A stretch of DNA of 64,000 nt. Origin: Chrysophaeum taylorii. Lineage: Eukaryota > Sar > Pelagophyceae > Pelagomonadales > Pelagomonadaceae. The notes under the pieces were generated by a model that did not search any database, was not told the DNA's origin, and was given only the letters and a program-made list of their open reading frames with translations. The DNA is taken from contig JAQMWT010000398.1 of NCBI GenBank assembly GCA_029834535.1, positions 124,001 through 188,000 of the forward strand, read 5' to 3'. The translations under genes and the position numbers were made by a program. Shown one piece after another: positions 1 through 9,842 of the stretch (the stretch's first letter is position 1; each line of letters begins with the position of its first letter).

Positions 1-523
1 GATCGTTTGGCGTCGGTGGGGCTTGAGGGATACAGGTTGGAGGAGCCTCGGTGACAACGACACGATCGATCATGTATCTGGTACCGTTGCAGTGGCCGTG
101 CGACGGGTCGAGGTTGCGAAGACTTTAAGCTCGCGATCAAAGTCAGCATGCCGTTGGTTGTCAGGGAGTTCAAAACTCGACTGTAAAGAGCGAGGCGTCG
201 GCTTCCGACCCAACCTAGTCGGCCGAAAAGAACTCCGACGCCTCGTCTTCGGGAAAAAAAGGCCGCGGTCATGCGCGCGTTGTCAGCATCGACAACATCG
301 TTTCGACGGGGCGTGAGAATGGCGCGCTGAAAGAGCCGCCGCGGGTCGTGGAAATAGTCTGCGAGGTCGCCGTAGACGGCTTGGAGGATCACTGTCTGGC
401 TCTCGCTTCTACCTGATCCTTACTCTCGCGCCTACCTGATCCTTACCCTAAATCGAGGGACAAACAGACAGACAGACAAACAAACAGACAGACAGACAAA
501 CATCTGTCGATTAGTAGTTAGGA
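1..523 (-). mobile_element. Helitron-like element, copy 1 (cut by window edge)
   Basis: This is the 5' half of the same repeat found whole at 5487-6571 and 59571-60651, here in reverse orientation. Its 5' end is at 523 (unit starts TCCTAACTACTAATCGACAG when read on the minus strand), and the base outside is A, as at the other independent copies. A (TCTG)n tract lies just inside, followed by decayed coding sequence for the C-terminal part of a Pif1/Helitron-type helicase. The 3' half lies beyond the window. Confidence 0.7.
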
Positions 524-593
524 TAATCAGCCCCCCCACCGCTCCGATAACAAACGAATAATCGACGTTCGAAAACAGCGCGGTGGCTATATG

Positions 594-942
594 TGTCATA
601 TGAACTATATTATTTGTTATATGTGAAATTTTAGTATATTTAATTTTTAAAAGCGTCATTTCATGAACATAAAATGTTTTAAGTATCACTTTTTTTTTTT
701 AATTGTATTTTGTGTCACAAATTTTGTTTTAATGTTATAAGTGTCACGTCCTAATTCAAGCAACATTTTTATATGTCACTCTTATATAGTTAATTGTTAT
801 AAATGTCACAACTCTTGCATTTAAATTTAAGTAATGTCGCAACTTACTTGTAAACTCTTATCAGTGTCACTTTTTTTTGACCCTCTTCGTGTAAGTGTCG
901 TATATCGTGTAATAATTGCTATCAGTGCTACACTATTGTCAC
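594..942 (+). repeat. Subterminal ~30-bp-period TGTCAC array (left)
   Basis: TGTCAC or one-base variants occur at 594, 622 (degenerate), 654, 684, 713, 742, 774, 804, 835, 865, 896 and 925 (degenerate), so steps are 28-32 bp; an extra copy is at 937. Most are preceded by a TTATAA-like AT run. The period is close to three helical turns, so all sites would face the same side. They are probable transposase-binding sites; the binding role is inference. Confidence 0.8.
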
Positions 943-1183
943 GCGATAAGATGACTCTCAACACAGCGCGCCGCAGCAGGTGACGCACCTCAACGCAGCG
1001 CGCCGCAGCAGGCGGCGCGGGTGCCTGCTGCGGCGCGCGGGCACGCGCTCTTCCATCTTATCCTCTTCTCTCCAACGGCGTTGGCGTCATCACGTCACAA
1101 GACGGGACGACACGACACGGCATGGCTCGCCGCTCGGTTATTTTCTCGCGCGTCGCTTTACCAGCACTACGTGCCATTTTTTT

Positions 1184-1258
1184 GTTATCGACGAGTTGGT
1201 TGTCAGTCACATCGCGGTCTCCTCCTCGTCGCTTGGCGACAAGCTTGATGGTCACTCT
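1184..1258. repeat. 75-bp segment shared with 48443-48514
   Basis: The sequence beginning GTTATCGACGAGTTGGTTGT is repeated almost exactly at 48443-48514, differing by one 3-bp gap and about one substitution. Here it lies in the non-coding part of the MULE; at the other site it abuts a fragment of a host gene. It encodes nothing recognised. Confidence 0.85.
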
Positions 1259-1356
1259 ACGCCGACCGACCTTTCGGCGCTCCTCGTCTACAGGCCCGTG
1301 ATTCCGGACTGGCTCCTGTCGGTGCGGCCTGGCTCCCATGCTCGGGAGAGGTCTGA

Positions 1357-1389
<33 letters not shown>
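1357..1389. repeat. (TTAG)n microsatellite
   Basis: About eight tandem TTAG units inside the MULE. The unit lacks the GGG of TTAGGG or TTTAGGG telomere repeats, so this is a simple repeat rather than an interstitial telomere. Confidence 0.9.
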
Positions 1390-1591
1390 TTCAAACCAGC
1401 TCGCGGCCTCTTATTAAATTTTGCGCTTTACATCGTTTGTGTTGAGCGAAGAATCGTCAGTCTGAGATTCAGGTGACGATGGTGTTGTTGTGCGGACTTG
1501 TCTGGAGTCGCAAGGTGCGACACAGGAGGGAGGGACGTAGGGAGGTCGGAGGAGCCGAGCCGCTTCGGTGATGATAATCTTCTTAAGAAGA

Positions 1592-4251
1592 TTATGACGC
1601 TGACGAGTCCAAGTTGCCGATATTGAAATGACAGTGATGGTGGGAAGCGAGTGGAGCCAGTTTAGAGAACGGCGCTGTTACCCGGGAGCTGGCGAAAAGC
1701 CTCAGCGCTGGCATGGGCTGCCCGAGCGGCTGTCTGGCGAAGATGACGGTGGGTTCCTCTTCGCTCTCCTTCCTCTCCTCGTCGCCGTCACTGTCGTCCA
1801 TCCGTTGGTGATTCCGCTCCGCTCTCATCCTCTTCGCAGCGGCCTTGACGGCGTCGTTGCGGCCACCGCCGCGCTTCATTTTGGGCCTTCCGCGAGGCCG
1901 TGGGACGGCGAGCTGCTTGGTAAGGGCCGTATCGGCCGGGACCACCGAGCCAAAGTCCGCACAGGCAACTGGCCGGCGGCAAGGTACTGAGACTCCATCA
2001 GGGTCGTCGTGTCGAGGCGCGAGACGCACTCCTGCAGCGTCTTGTCCGCGCACTCATTCATAACAGCGGCAACGTGAACGCACGGAAACTCGTTGACTTG
2101 GGGTCCGCCACAATCGCAGGTTGGGCAGTCACGGTGGATATTCACGTGGAAGACGCGTCAACTGCAGAAGGCGCGCGCCCTCCCCCCCCCGCCAGACCAG
2201 GCGATGCGCGTCACTTGATCCCTCGCGGCCACTTCGACCTCGGCGAGCTTGCCGATCGCTTTTGTCGTCGCATACTTGTCAATCTCGACGAAGCGAACAA
2301 GTGCAGCAGCCGGGTCCTCGATTTCCCGGACCTCCTGTAGCAGAGACCAGAGCGACTCGACCTGGTTTGGGGTGTGCTTCTTATGGAGGAGACCCGCGTT
2401 CTGCAGCGCGCACTGAACATCTCGTGGGAACTTGTCCACGAACGATTTTTCCTTCGGCGAGAGCTTCTCGTACGCAACCTGCTGTGCGTGCTCGCTCGTC
2501 GCCTCCACCTGTGAAACGTCTGTCGCTAACACGAGATTGACAACCTTGAGAGTGACAAAAGGCGACATTGCGAGACTCGGACGAATACGAAGTTAAAGTA
2601 CCGATCCTTGGCTCCCTTGGTGCCGGATTTGCCGGCGAGCAAGGTTCCTCTGTGCTCCTTGCACAGAAACATGCGTCAACGATGAATTTCACTCTTAATA
2701 GCGGCAGCACCGCCCTTATCGCCGTCGACGATGAACACGGAGGTGGCAGTGTCGATCTTTTCCTCGCCGTAGTACTCCTTACCCTCGCGGAACAGTCGGG
2801 ACCAGCTCTCGGTGGACTCGTTCTCGGTGGTGTGCATGAAGACGAGGGGAGTGATGTGGTAGTTCGAGTCGTAGCCCGTCACGGCGCCGAAATTACTGCC
2901 GTCGACATGCTTGGCCCTGGCGAAATCAGCCGCAAACACTGGCTTGATCAAGTTGCCCTTGAGCATCCTCCAGGTCGTGGGCGGAGCGACGACCCAGCCC
3001 CTGTAATAGACCTTGTCCGGATCGGCCCGCGGCAACGTTGCATCGTCTAGGGTGACCTGCTTCTCACGGGGCCGGCCCTTGTTCAAGTGCTTGAGGTCCG
3101 CCTTGGCACGTGCTACGACGATAGCGTTCATTTGATCGGCGGTGGCAGTGAGCAACTTGGCGTGCCAGCCCGCGTCCTGTAGCGCTTGGATGTAAGGCTT
3201 GATCTTCTTCAGGTTGTCGCTAGGCTTTCCACGGAGCTGGAGGGCAGCCATCTACGTCACACGCGTTACTTCGGAAGGGGTCACAAGACAAATGGGTGCG
3301 AGTACCGCCTTGACTCCTGAGCGGGGCACGGACATGCGGTTTCCCCTTTGGGACTGCACGGCGGCTTGAGCCAAGACTTCCGCCGAGTAAGCCGTCCTGC
3401 GATCGCGGTGCGGGTGCGAGTCGGCGTCTTGTCTACCACGACGCCCATCGACCGAGAGCATCCCGCAATCTGGGTCGTGTTGCTTGAAGTTTACAAGCTT
3501 CCAGGACACGACGCCTGAGACCTCGCGGCGGCGGGCGTCGAATAAATGGGGGCACGTCAGCCGCGTACAGACCGCTCGCAGCTACGTACAGTTGTTGACG
3601 GGCTTGAGTTTGGAGCGCGGATGGGCCGTGTCTAGGAACGTAAGGAACGACGCACCCGAGGCCTCGGAGTACTCCATCGCCGTCACCAGCGCTCCCTTTT
3701 TGGATTTCCAGCTCGCCACCGACTCTTCCTTCTCGCCGTTGTACGAGTTCAGCACGGCGCGTGTAACAACTCCTCGGCGCACAGTTCTTTATCCCAGTCG
3801 ACCGTACTGAGCTCCCTCAGCGAGCGCGGAGCGCGCCAGAACTGCTCCTCGTCCTCCGCCGCGATCCGTGCCTTGCGCTTCTTATCAGCCTTGGCCTTAT
3901 TGGCCTTCTTCTCGGACTCCGTCAAAGCCGCGCGCCGCACCGAGTGCCGCGGCCTCCTGCACAATCTCTTCCTCCCCAAAACTCTCCTCCTCCGACGACT
4001 CGCCGATCGCAATTGCCACCGCTGCAAAGTTCTGCGACACACGAGCCATGGTCGGCGGCATTGATGTCATCGGCGGCACTTTCTGTCTGCAGCACGCTCT
4101 CCTCTAGCTTGGCAACAACTCTGGAGACCGGAGCGTGCTGCTTGCGGCAGGAAATGATTATGCGCGCTAACTTCTTACCTTGCTTCGACCGTGCCCTTGA
4201 CTTCTCGAGGGTGCCGAGCTGGTTGAGGAGCGCTTCCTGCCTGTCGTCCAA
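1592..4251 (-). CDS. MULE transposase, multi-exon
   Basis: DDE transposase that would excise and insert the surrounding element in the nucleus. Visible parts in order: an N-terminal block near 3500 with a W...C pattern of MuDR type (SWKLVNFKQHDPDC), the first catalytic Asp in HVDGSNFG, the second in FIVDGDKGG, the probable Glu in NQVESL, a SWIM zinc finger (CDCG...FPCVHVAAV) and a basic GRPKMKRGG tail. The frames join through introns with GT...AG borders: about 81 nt after PVNNC near 3590, 55 nt ending at 3252, 44 nt near 2540 and about 46 nt near 1930, so the gene uses the same short introns as the host. The join into the SWIM exon near 2150 is not clean, and the first exon and start (placed near 4251) are uncertain. 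It may be intact or lightly decayed. Confidence 0.6.
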
Positions 4252-4337
4252 CCTTAAAACCGGTTATGGCCTTCATACCGAAAGGGGTAACACCAACCGC
4301 CAGGGGTAAGGAAAGCAACGTGAAGCAACTCAAACTT

Positions 4338-4527
4338 GTGACACTTATTTACAATTATTAAAAAAAGTGCGACGCTAAAAAATATTTTACGAGAAAAAGA
4401 ATGACACTTATAACAATTTTACAATAGGCTGTGACACTTATTAAAATATTATTACAGTGGCAGCCTCTACACCAAGTTTGTTATTATAGTATTGACACTC
4501 TTAACAACTACATGCATCTAAATGACA
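4338..4527 (-). repeat. Subterminal ~30-bp-period TGTCAC array (right)
   Basis: GTGACA-type motifs (reverse complement of the left-array motif) occur at 4338, 4367, 4401, 4431, 4457, 4492 and 4522, averaging 30.7 bp per step. Orientation is opposite to the left array, which is what inverted transposon ends predict. The array is shorter than the left one (seven against twelve or more units). Confidence 0.75.
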
Positions 4528-4560
4528 CTTAGAACAATACAGGGTTAAGCGGTCAACATA

Positions 4561-4581
4561 TCCTAACTACTAATCGACAGA

Positions 4582-4618
<37 letters not shown>

Positions 4619-5486
4619 CTTTGTTTGTCCCTCGATTTAGCGTAAGGATCATGTAGGCGCGAGAGTAAGGATCAGGTAGGCGCGCGAGCCACAGACAGTG
4701 ATCCTCCAAGCCGTCTACGGCGACCTCGCAGACTATTTCCACGACCCGCGGCGGCTCTTTCAGCGCGCCATTCTCACGCCCCGTCGAAACGATGTTGTCG
4801 ATGCTGACAACGCGCGTATGACCGCGGCCTTTTTTTCCCGGAGACGAGGCGTCGGAGTTCTTTTCGGCTGACTAGGCTGGGTCGGAAGACGACGCCTCGC
4901 TCTCAAGAGTCGAGTTTTGAACTCCCTGACAACCAACGGCATGCTGACTTTGATCGCGAGCTTAAAGTCTTCGCAACCTCGACCCGTCGCACGGCCACTG
5001 CAACGGTACCAGATACATGATCGATCGTGTCGTTGTCACCGAGGCTCCTCCAACCTGTATCCCGTAAGGCCCGCCGACGCCAAACGATCACCAAGAGCCA
5101 GGGCCAGACGCCCCGCGAGGTCGGCGTCCTCTTGGCGAAGCCCGTCTTCTGCCACGTCCAGCTCTACGTGGCTCTCTGTCGATCGGCAACCCCGAGGATA
5201 TCCTCTTCTGAGTCGACGACTCCACCCTACCCCACACGTGCTGCGCAATACCGATAAGCCCCCTCCCGGCGTCTACACGCGCACTGTAGGTGAACTTACT
5301 GGGACCAGGTGAACTTACTGGGGTTGGAGCAGGTGATCTTACTGGGTTTTTTAGAGTAAAGGGTTTTTAGAGCAAACTCAAAGGTTATCGGCGTGTGCGG
5401 ATCGAAGCGCCTTAGATTGGCGGAGGCGAGAGCGACGAGCTCAAAGGAGTTGGTGTGAGCTAGGTGAACTTACTGGCCTGCACTTG
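4561..5486 (+). mobile_element. Helitron-like element, copy 2
   Basis: The unit begins TCCTAACTACTAATCGACAG after a host A and ends GGCCTGCACTTG exactly where copy 3 begins. Inside are a (TCTG)n tract, a duplicated AAGGATCATGTAGGCGCGAG-like block, and about 600 bp of decayed helicase C-terminus. Frames show FQRAILTP, LNSLTTNGM, CNGTRYMIDRVVV and KSQGQTPREVGVLL, the landmarks of Pif1-like helicases of Helitrons; PVFCHVQLYVALCR is preserved best here. The last 200 bp carry repeats of AGGTGAACTTACTGG. The Rep domain and most of the helicase are missing, so the unit is non-autonomous. The end is CACTTG rather than the classic CTRR. Confidence 0.7.
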
Positions 5487-6571
5487 TCCTAACTACTAAT
5501 CGACAGATGTTTGTCTGTCTGTCTGTTTGTCCCTCGATTTAGGGTAAGGATCAGGTTGGCGCGAGAGTAAGGATCAGGTAGGCGCGAGAGCCAGACAGTG
5601 ATCCTCCAAGCCGTCTACGGCGACCTCGCAGACTATTTCCACGACCCGCGGCGGCTCTTTCAGCGCGCCATTCTCACGCCCCGTCGAAACGATGTTGTCG
5701 ATGCTGACAACGCGCGCATGACCGCGGCCTTTTTTTCCCGGAGACGAGGCGTCGGAGTTCTTTTCGGCCGACTAGGTTGGGTCGGAAGCCGACGCCTCGC
5801 TCTTTACAGTCGAGTTTTGAACTCCCTGACAACCAACGGCATGCTGACTTTGATCGCGAGCTTAAAGTCTTCGCAACCTCGACCCGTCGCACGGCCACTG
5901 CAACGGTACCAGATACATGATCGATCGTGTCGTTGTCACCGAGGCTCCTCCAACCTGTATCCCTTAAGGCCCGCCGACGCCAAACGATCACCAAGAGCCA
6001 GGGCCAGACGCCCCGCGAGGTCGGCGTCCTCTTGCCCACAAGCCCGTCTTCTGTCACGTCCAGCTCTACGTGCCTCTCTGTCGATCGGCAACCCCGAGAA
6101 TATGCTCTTCTGAGTCGACGACTCCACCCTACCTCACACGTGCTCCGCAATACCGATAAGCCCCCTCCCGGCGTCTACACGCGCACTGTAGGTGAACTTA
6201 CTGGGACCAGGTGAACTTACTGGGGTTTGAGATTGGGACTAGGTGAACTTAGTGACCAGGTGAACTTACTGGGACCAGGTGAACATACTGGGGTTTTAGA
6301 GCAAAGGGTTTTTAGAGTAAACTCACTCAAAGGTAGGCGGCGCGTGCGGATCGAAGCAGCTTAGATTGGCGGAGGCGAAAGCGACGAGCTCGAAGGAGTG
6401 GGTGTGAGCACGAGTGGGTTTACGCCGAACTTACTGGGGTTAGAGATTTGGACTAGGTGAACTTACTGACCAGGTGAACTTATTCAATAAATTTTCAAGA
6501 AACTAACTGGGACCAGGTGAACTTACTGGGGTTAGAGATTGGGACTAGGTGAACTTACTGGCCTGCACTTG
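5487..6571 (+). mobile_element. Helitron-like element, copy 3 (complete unit)
   Basis: Starts directly at the last base of copy 2 with no host DNA between, again from TCCTAACTAC to GCCTGCACTTG. It is the longest plus-strand unit (1085 bp) because its 3' part carries more GGTGAACTTACTGG repeats, about ten to eleven between 6190 and 6570. The coding-like segment near 5598-6110 reads the helicase landmarks in several frames, so it no longer encodes a working protein. Confidence 0.75.
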
Positions 6572-7588
6572 TCCTAACTACTAATCGACAGATGTTTGTC
6601 TGTCTGTTTGTTTGTCCCTCGATTTAGGGTAAGGATCAGGTAGGCGCGAGAGTAAGGATCAGGTAGGCGCGAGTGATCCTCCAAGCCGTCTACGGCGACC
6701 TCGCAGACTATTTCCACGACCCGCGGCGGCTCTTTCAGCGCGCCATTCTCACGCCCCGTCGAAACGATGTTGTCGATGCTGACAACGCGCGCATGACCGC
6801 GGCCTTTTTTTCCCGGAGACGAGGCGTCGGAGTTCTTTTCGCCTGACTAGGCCGGGTCGGAAGACGACGCCTCGCTCTTTACAGTAGAGTTTTCAACTCC
6901 CTGAAAACCAACGGCATGCTGACTTTGAGCGCGAGGTTAAAGTCTTCGCAACCTCGACCCGTCGCACGGCCACTGCAACGGTACCAGATACATGATCGAT
7001 CGTGTCGTTGTCACCGAGGCTCCTCCAACCTGTATCCCGTAAGGCCCGCCGACGCCAAGCGATCAACAAGAGCCAGGGCCAGACGCCCCGCGAGGTCGGC
7101 GTCCTCTTGCCCACAAGCCCGTCTTCTGTCACGTCCAGCTCTACGTGGCTCTCTGTCGATCGGCAACCCCGAGGATTTGCTCTTCTGGGTCGACGACTCC
7201 ACCCTACCCCACACGTGCTGCGCAATACCGATAAGCCCCCTCCCGGCGTCTACACGCGCACTATAGGTGAACTTACTGGGACCACGTGAACTTACTGGGG
7301 TTTGAGATTGGGACTAGGTGAACTGAGTGACCAGGTGAACTTACTGGGACCAGGTGAACATACTGGGGTTTTTAGAGTAAAGGGTTTTTAGAGTGAACTC
7401 AAAGGTTGGCGGCGCGTGCGGATCAAAGCAGCTTAGATTGGCGGAGGCGAGAGCGACGAGCTCAAAGGAGTTGGTGTGAGCTAGGTCAACTTACTGACCA
7501 GGTGACCTTATATGAAACTTACTGGGACCAGACCTGAACTTACTGGGGTTAGAGATTGGGAGTAGGTGAACTTACTGGCCTGCACTTG
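6572..7588 (+). mobile_element. Helitron-like element, copy 4
   Basis: Third unit of the head-to-tail array, starting at the base after copy 3 and ending CACTTG at 7588, followed by a host T. With the A before copy 2 this gives an A/T target, the normal Helitron insertion site. The coding remnant shows AINKSQGQTPREVGVLL near 7065. The 3' third again carries GGTGAACTTACTGG repeats. Confidence 0.75.
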
Positions 7589-7690
7589 TTTTATTTTAAA
7601 AATCACATATAAGAATTTGCACCTCTTAAAGGACACATATAAGCGAATAATTCAACGAATCATCGACGTTCAAAAATCCAATGGTAGGGT
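7589..7690 (-). mobile_element. Truncated MULE terminus
   Basis: Read on the minus strand, this 100 bp resembles the outer left end of the MULE: two TATATGTG-type motifs exactly 30 bp apart (cores at 7604 and 7634) and a GAACGTCGATGATTCG segment matching, in inverted order, the region near 553-575. Only the tip of the element remains. It sits between the Helitron array and the hydrolase gene. Confidence 0.55.
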
Positions 7691-7700
7691 AAGCGTTGTT

Positions 7701-7728
7701 GTCTGTCTGTCTGTCTGTCTGTCTGTCG
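7701..7728. repeat. (TGTC)n microsatellite upstream of hydrolase
   Basis: About seven TGTC/TCTG units immediately before the ATG at 7733. The same simple sequence forms part of the Helitron-like 5' ends, but the unique TCCTAACTAC border is absent here. Confidence 0.8.
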
Positions 7729-7732
7729 CAAG

Positions 7733-9763
7733 ATGTGGCAAGAAGATTATTCTTCTTCGCAGCGGCGGAGGAGGTCGTTCTGGGAGGGGACCGTCCCCGA
7801 CACCAAGCCGCGATGCTCGGTGGTGATCTCGCATCTGTGTCCAAAGGAGGAGGATGAGGAGGGAAGTTGCAACGTTGATGAGTGGCCGAGCAAGGAAGGG
7901 CCCGCGGTTCGTGTGAGCAAGGAGATGTGGGGTTGGCCCGTGCGCAATGCGGTGTGGCTGCGGCTGGAGTGCGGGAGCCTGGCGTACTACGAGCCGTCGG
8001 CGGCGCAGGAGGCCACCGGGGCGCCGGCGGGGGGCGGATCCGAGCTCGGGCGGCTTCGCGTGTCTCGCGTGGACGTCCGGGCGGACGTCGACGAGGCGTT
8101 TTCGACCGCGTGTCTCGTGCTGACCGCAAGCGAAGGGGCCATTCGGTTGCTGTTTTCGACCATGGGCGAGATGCGGGCGTGGTGGCTCGCCCTGACGCGG
8201 AGCCGAAGACTCGCGCGGCAGCCGGAAGAACTCGCTCTCCCGAGAGAACCGAGCGAACCGAGCGAACCGAATTTATTTCTCCGAAAAAACTCCGTCTTCG
8301 GCCCGGTGTTCGAGGCCTACGACGAAGTGCTGCGCGTGGTGATTCGACCCCCGCGCGCATCCTACGACCGGTCCCACCTCGGACCCGAGGAATTCTCCTT
8401 TTTTGGGTCGCGCGTCACCAGAACCGACTTTGCCGTCGAAAACAAAAGGGGTCAACGGATCGCCTGCTCGCGATGGATCCCCCAACGCCGCGCCGACGAC
8501 GAAGTGATGCAGTACATCTGGGGCGTCATATACCAGCAGCAACAAACCGAGGAGGGCCTCGACGACGACGAGGACGACGACGACGGACGGTACCTCGCCG
8601 TCGACGAGTCGCTCGACACCGTCGTCTACGTCCACGGGAACGCCTCGTGTCGCGTCGAGGCGATCTCGCCCGCCTTGGCCGTGTGCTTGTCCCTCAACCT
8701 CAGCCTCCTGGCCCTCGACCTCTCCGGGTCGGGACACAGCGACGGCGAATTCGTGAGCCTCGGCTACTACGAACGAGAGGACGTCGCGGCCGTCGTCGAC
8801 TTCCTCGCGTCGACCTGCGGCGTCGCAAGGGTTGGCTTGTGGGGCCGCTCGATGGGAGCCACGACTTCTCTCTTGTATGCCTCGACCCTCTCCCCAGACG
8901 CGGCCTGCGTCGTTTCCGACTCGGCCTTTTCGAGCCTCGAAACTTTATGTCTCGAGCAGGTCCAGCGCTGCGTCGCGCCCGTGCTCCCGCGCGCGACATT
9001 CAAGGCTGTGGTTGACCGCGTCGCCGCGAGCGTTCAGTACTATGCAAACTTCTCGATCTGCGACGTCGACCCGGCGCGGACCGTCCTCGCCTGCGCGACG
9101 CCCTGCTTCATCGTCCACGGCGCGCTCGACGACCTCGTCAAGTGCGAGACCCACGCCTACGTTCTCTTCGATAACTTTGAGGTCGGCGCCGACGTTGACC
9201 TCATTGTCGAACCGCAAGGTAAGCACTTGACCCCGCGGACCGCCGAGACGATTTCTCGCGTCCGGGCCTTTCTCTTCAAACACATGCGTCCAACCTTTGT
9301 TCCGATCGACGACTCGAATTTTGCCGCAAGGGACGTCGCGGCGCCCCCGTGGTCTGACGTCTGGCGCGACACGACGCCGCCGTCTCCGAGAAGACGACCC
9401 GTCCATATCCAAGACCCTTTTCGGCGGCGGAGCCGGCGGCGCGGTGGTGACGTCCAGCCGACGGGACTTCTTCTTCTTCACAACGAGGAGGAGCCGCGTT
9501 GTTGTCGATCGGCGGAGCATCGAAGTTCCTCGCCGCCGCCGCCGGAAACCCGGGTCGCCGAACGAGACGACGACGTTCACGACGACGACGACGAAACCCG
9601 GGCCACATTGAAGACGTCAAACCAGCAGCAGCAGCAGCAGGCCCTCGCAGCACCAGTGGTGCTGCTGCCCAATGATGATGAGGATGATGATGACCACATG
9701 TGGAACTACGCTTCGTATTATTACTATTACCTCATCACGCAACGACGACCCGAGGAGCAATAG
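7733..9763 (+). CDS. PH-domain alpha/beta hydrolase
   Basis: Probable serine hydrolase or lipase-like enzyme; substrate unknown. Residues about 45-150 look like a PH domain (KEGPAV, then GSLAYYEP, ending MRAWWLALTRSR), suggesting recruitment to phosphoinositides. The alpha/beta-hydrolase core runs about 240-520: oxyanion region VVYVHGNASC, nucleophile elbow GLWGRSMGA (Ser near residue 373), Asp in HGALDDLV (near 466) and His in GKHLTPR (near 498), a complete triad in the right order. An acidic loop follows YQQQQTEEG. The last 130 residues are low-complexity, rich in Arg, Asp and Gln. The start at 7733 is the first ATG after a repeat; an internal ATG at 7925 would cut into the PH domain, so the upstream one is kept. 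No intron is needed. It is convergent with the lumen protein gene, 79 bp away. Confidence 0.8.
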   Translation: MWQEDYSSSQRRRRSFWEGTVPDTKPRCSVVISHLCPKEEDEEGSCNVDEWPSKEGPAVRVSKEMWGWPVRNAVWLRLECGSLAYYEPSAAQEATGAPAGGGSELGRLRVSRVDVRADVDEAFSTACLVLTASEGAIRLLFSTMGEMRAWWLALTRSRRLARQPEELALPREPSEPSEPNLFLRKNSVFGPVFEAYDEVLRVVIRPPRASYDRSHLGPEEFSFFGSRVTRTDFAVENKRGQRIACSRWIPQRRADDEVMQYIWGVIYQQQQTEEGLDDDEDDDDGRYLAVDESLDTVVYVHGNASCRVEAISPALAVCLSLNLSLLALDLSGSGHSDGEFVSLGYYEREDVAAVVDFLASTCGVARVGLWGRSMGATTSLLYASTLSPDAACVVSDSAFSSLETLCLEQVQRCVAPVLPRATFKAVVDRVAASVQYYANFSICDVDPARTVLACATPCFIVHGALDDLVKCETHAYVLFDNFEVGADVDLIVEPQGKHLTPRTAETISRVRAFLFKHMRPTFVPIDDSNFAARDVAAPPWSDVWRDTTPPSPRRRPVHIQDPFRRRSRRRGGDVQPTGLLLLHNEEEPRCCRSAEHRSSSPPPPETRVAERDDDVHDDDDETRATLKTSNQQQQQQALAAPVVLLPNDDEDDDDHMWNYASYYYYYLITQRRPEEQ

Positions 9764-9842
9764 CCGCGATCCTCCTCTCGTACATACATACATCTCTCGT
9801 TCTGCATAATAAAAGCCACCACCAGACCACTCACTCACGCAC

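Larger units (their letters stand above)
524..4560. mobile_element. Mutator-like DNA transposon (MULE)
   Basis: The 4.0-kb stretch between two inverted Helitron-like copies contains a minus-strand transposase with MULE DDE residues and a SWIM zinc finger, flanked by AT-rich arrays of TGTCAC-type motifs in inverted orientation (left 594-942, right 4338-4527). AT-rich ends with subterminal motif arrays and a GC-rich coding core are typical of MULEs. No exact terminal inverted repeat or 9-bp target duplication could be read, so the true borders may lie slightly inside these coordinates. The segment 960-1590 downstream of the transposase stop holds no recognised gene. Confidence 0.7.

Noticed and set aside
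594-942. Regular ~30-bp spacing suggested a CRISPR array
   Set aside because: Repeats are only about 6-12 bp and degenerate, spacers are not unique protospacer-like, the DNA is eukaryotic, and an inverted partner array marks transposon ends.
1357-1389. Interstitial telomere repeat
   Set aside because: The unit is TTAG, without the G-runs of telomeric repeats.
1-5486. Reading copies 1 and 2 as long terminal inverted repeats of the MULE
   Set aside because: The same unit occurs in tandem and alone far from the MULE, has its own exact ends and helicase remnant, and the MULE has its own subterminal arrays inside.
4561-7588. Tandem units considered as LTR-type or other virus-like repeats
   Set aside because: No reverse transcriptase, capsid, protease or integrase sequence, no TG...CA ends and no target duplication; helicase landmarks fit a rolling-circle DNA element. 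No virus-like element was recognised anywhere in the window.
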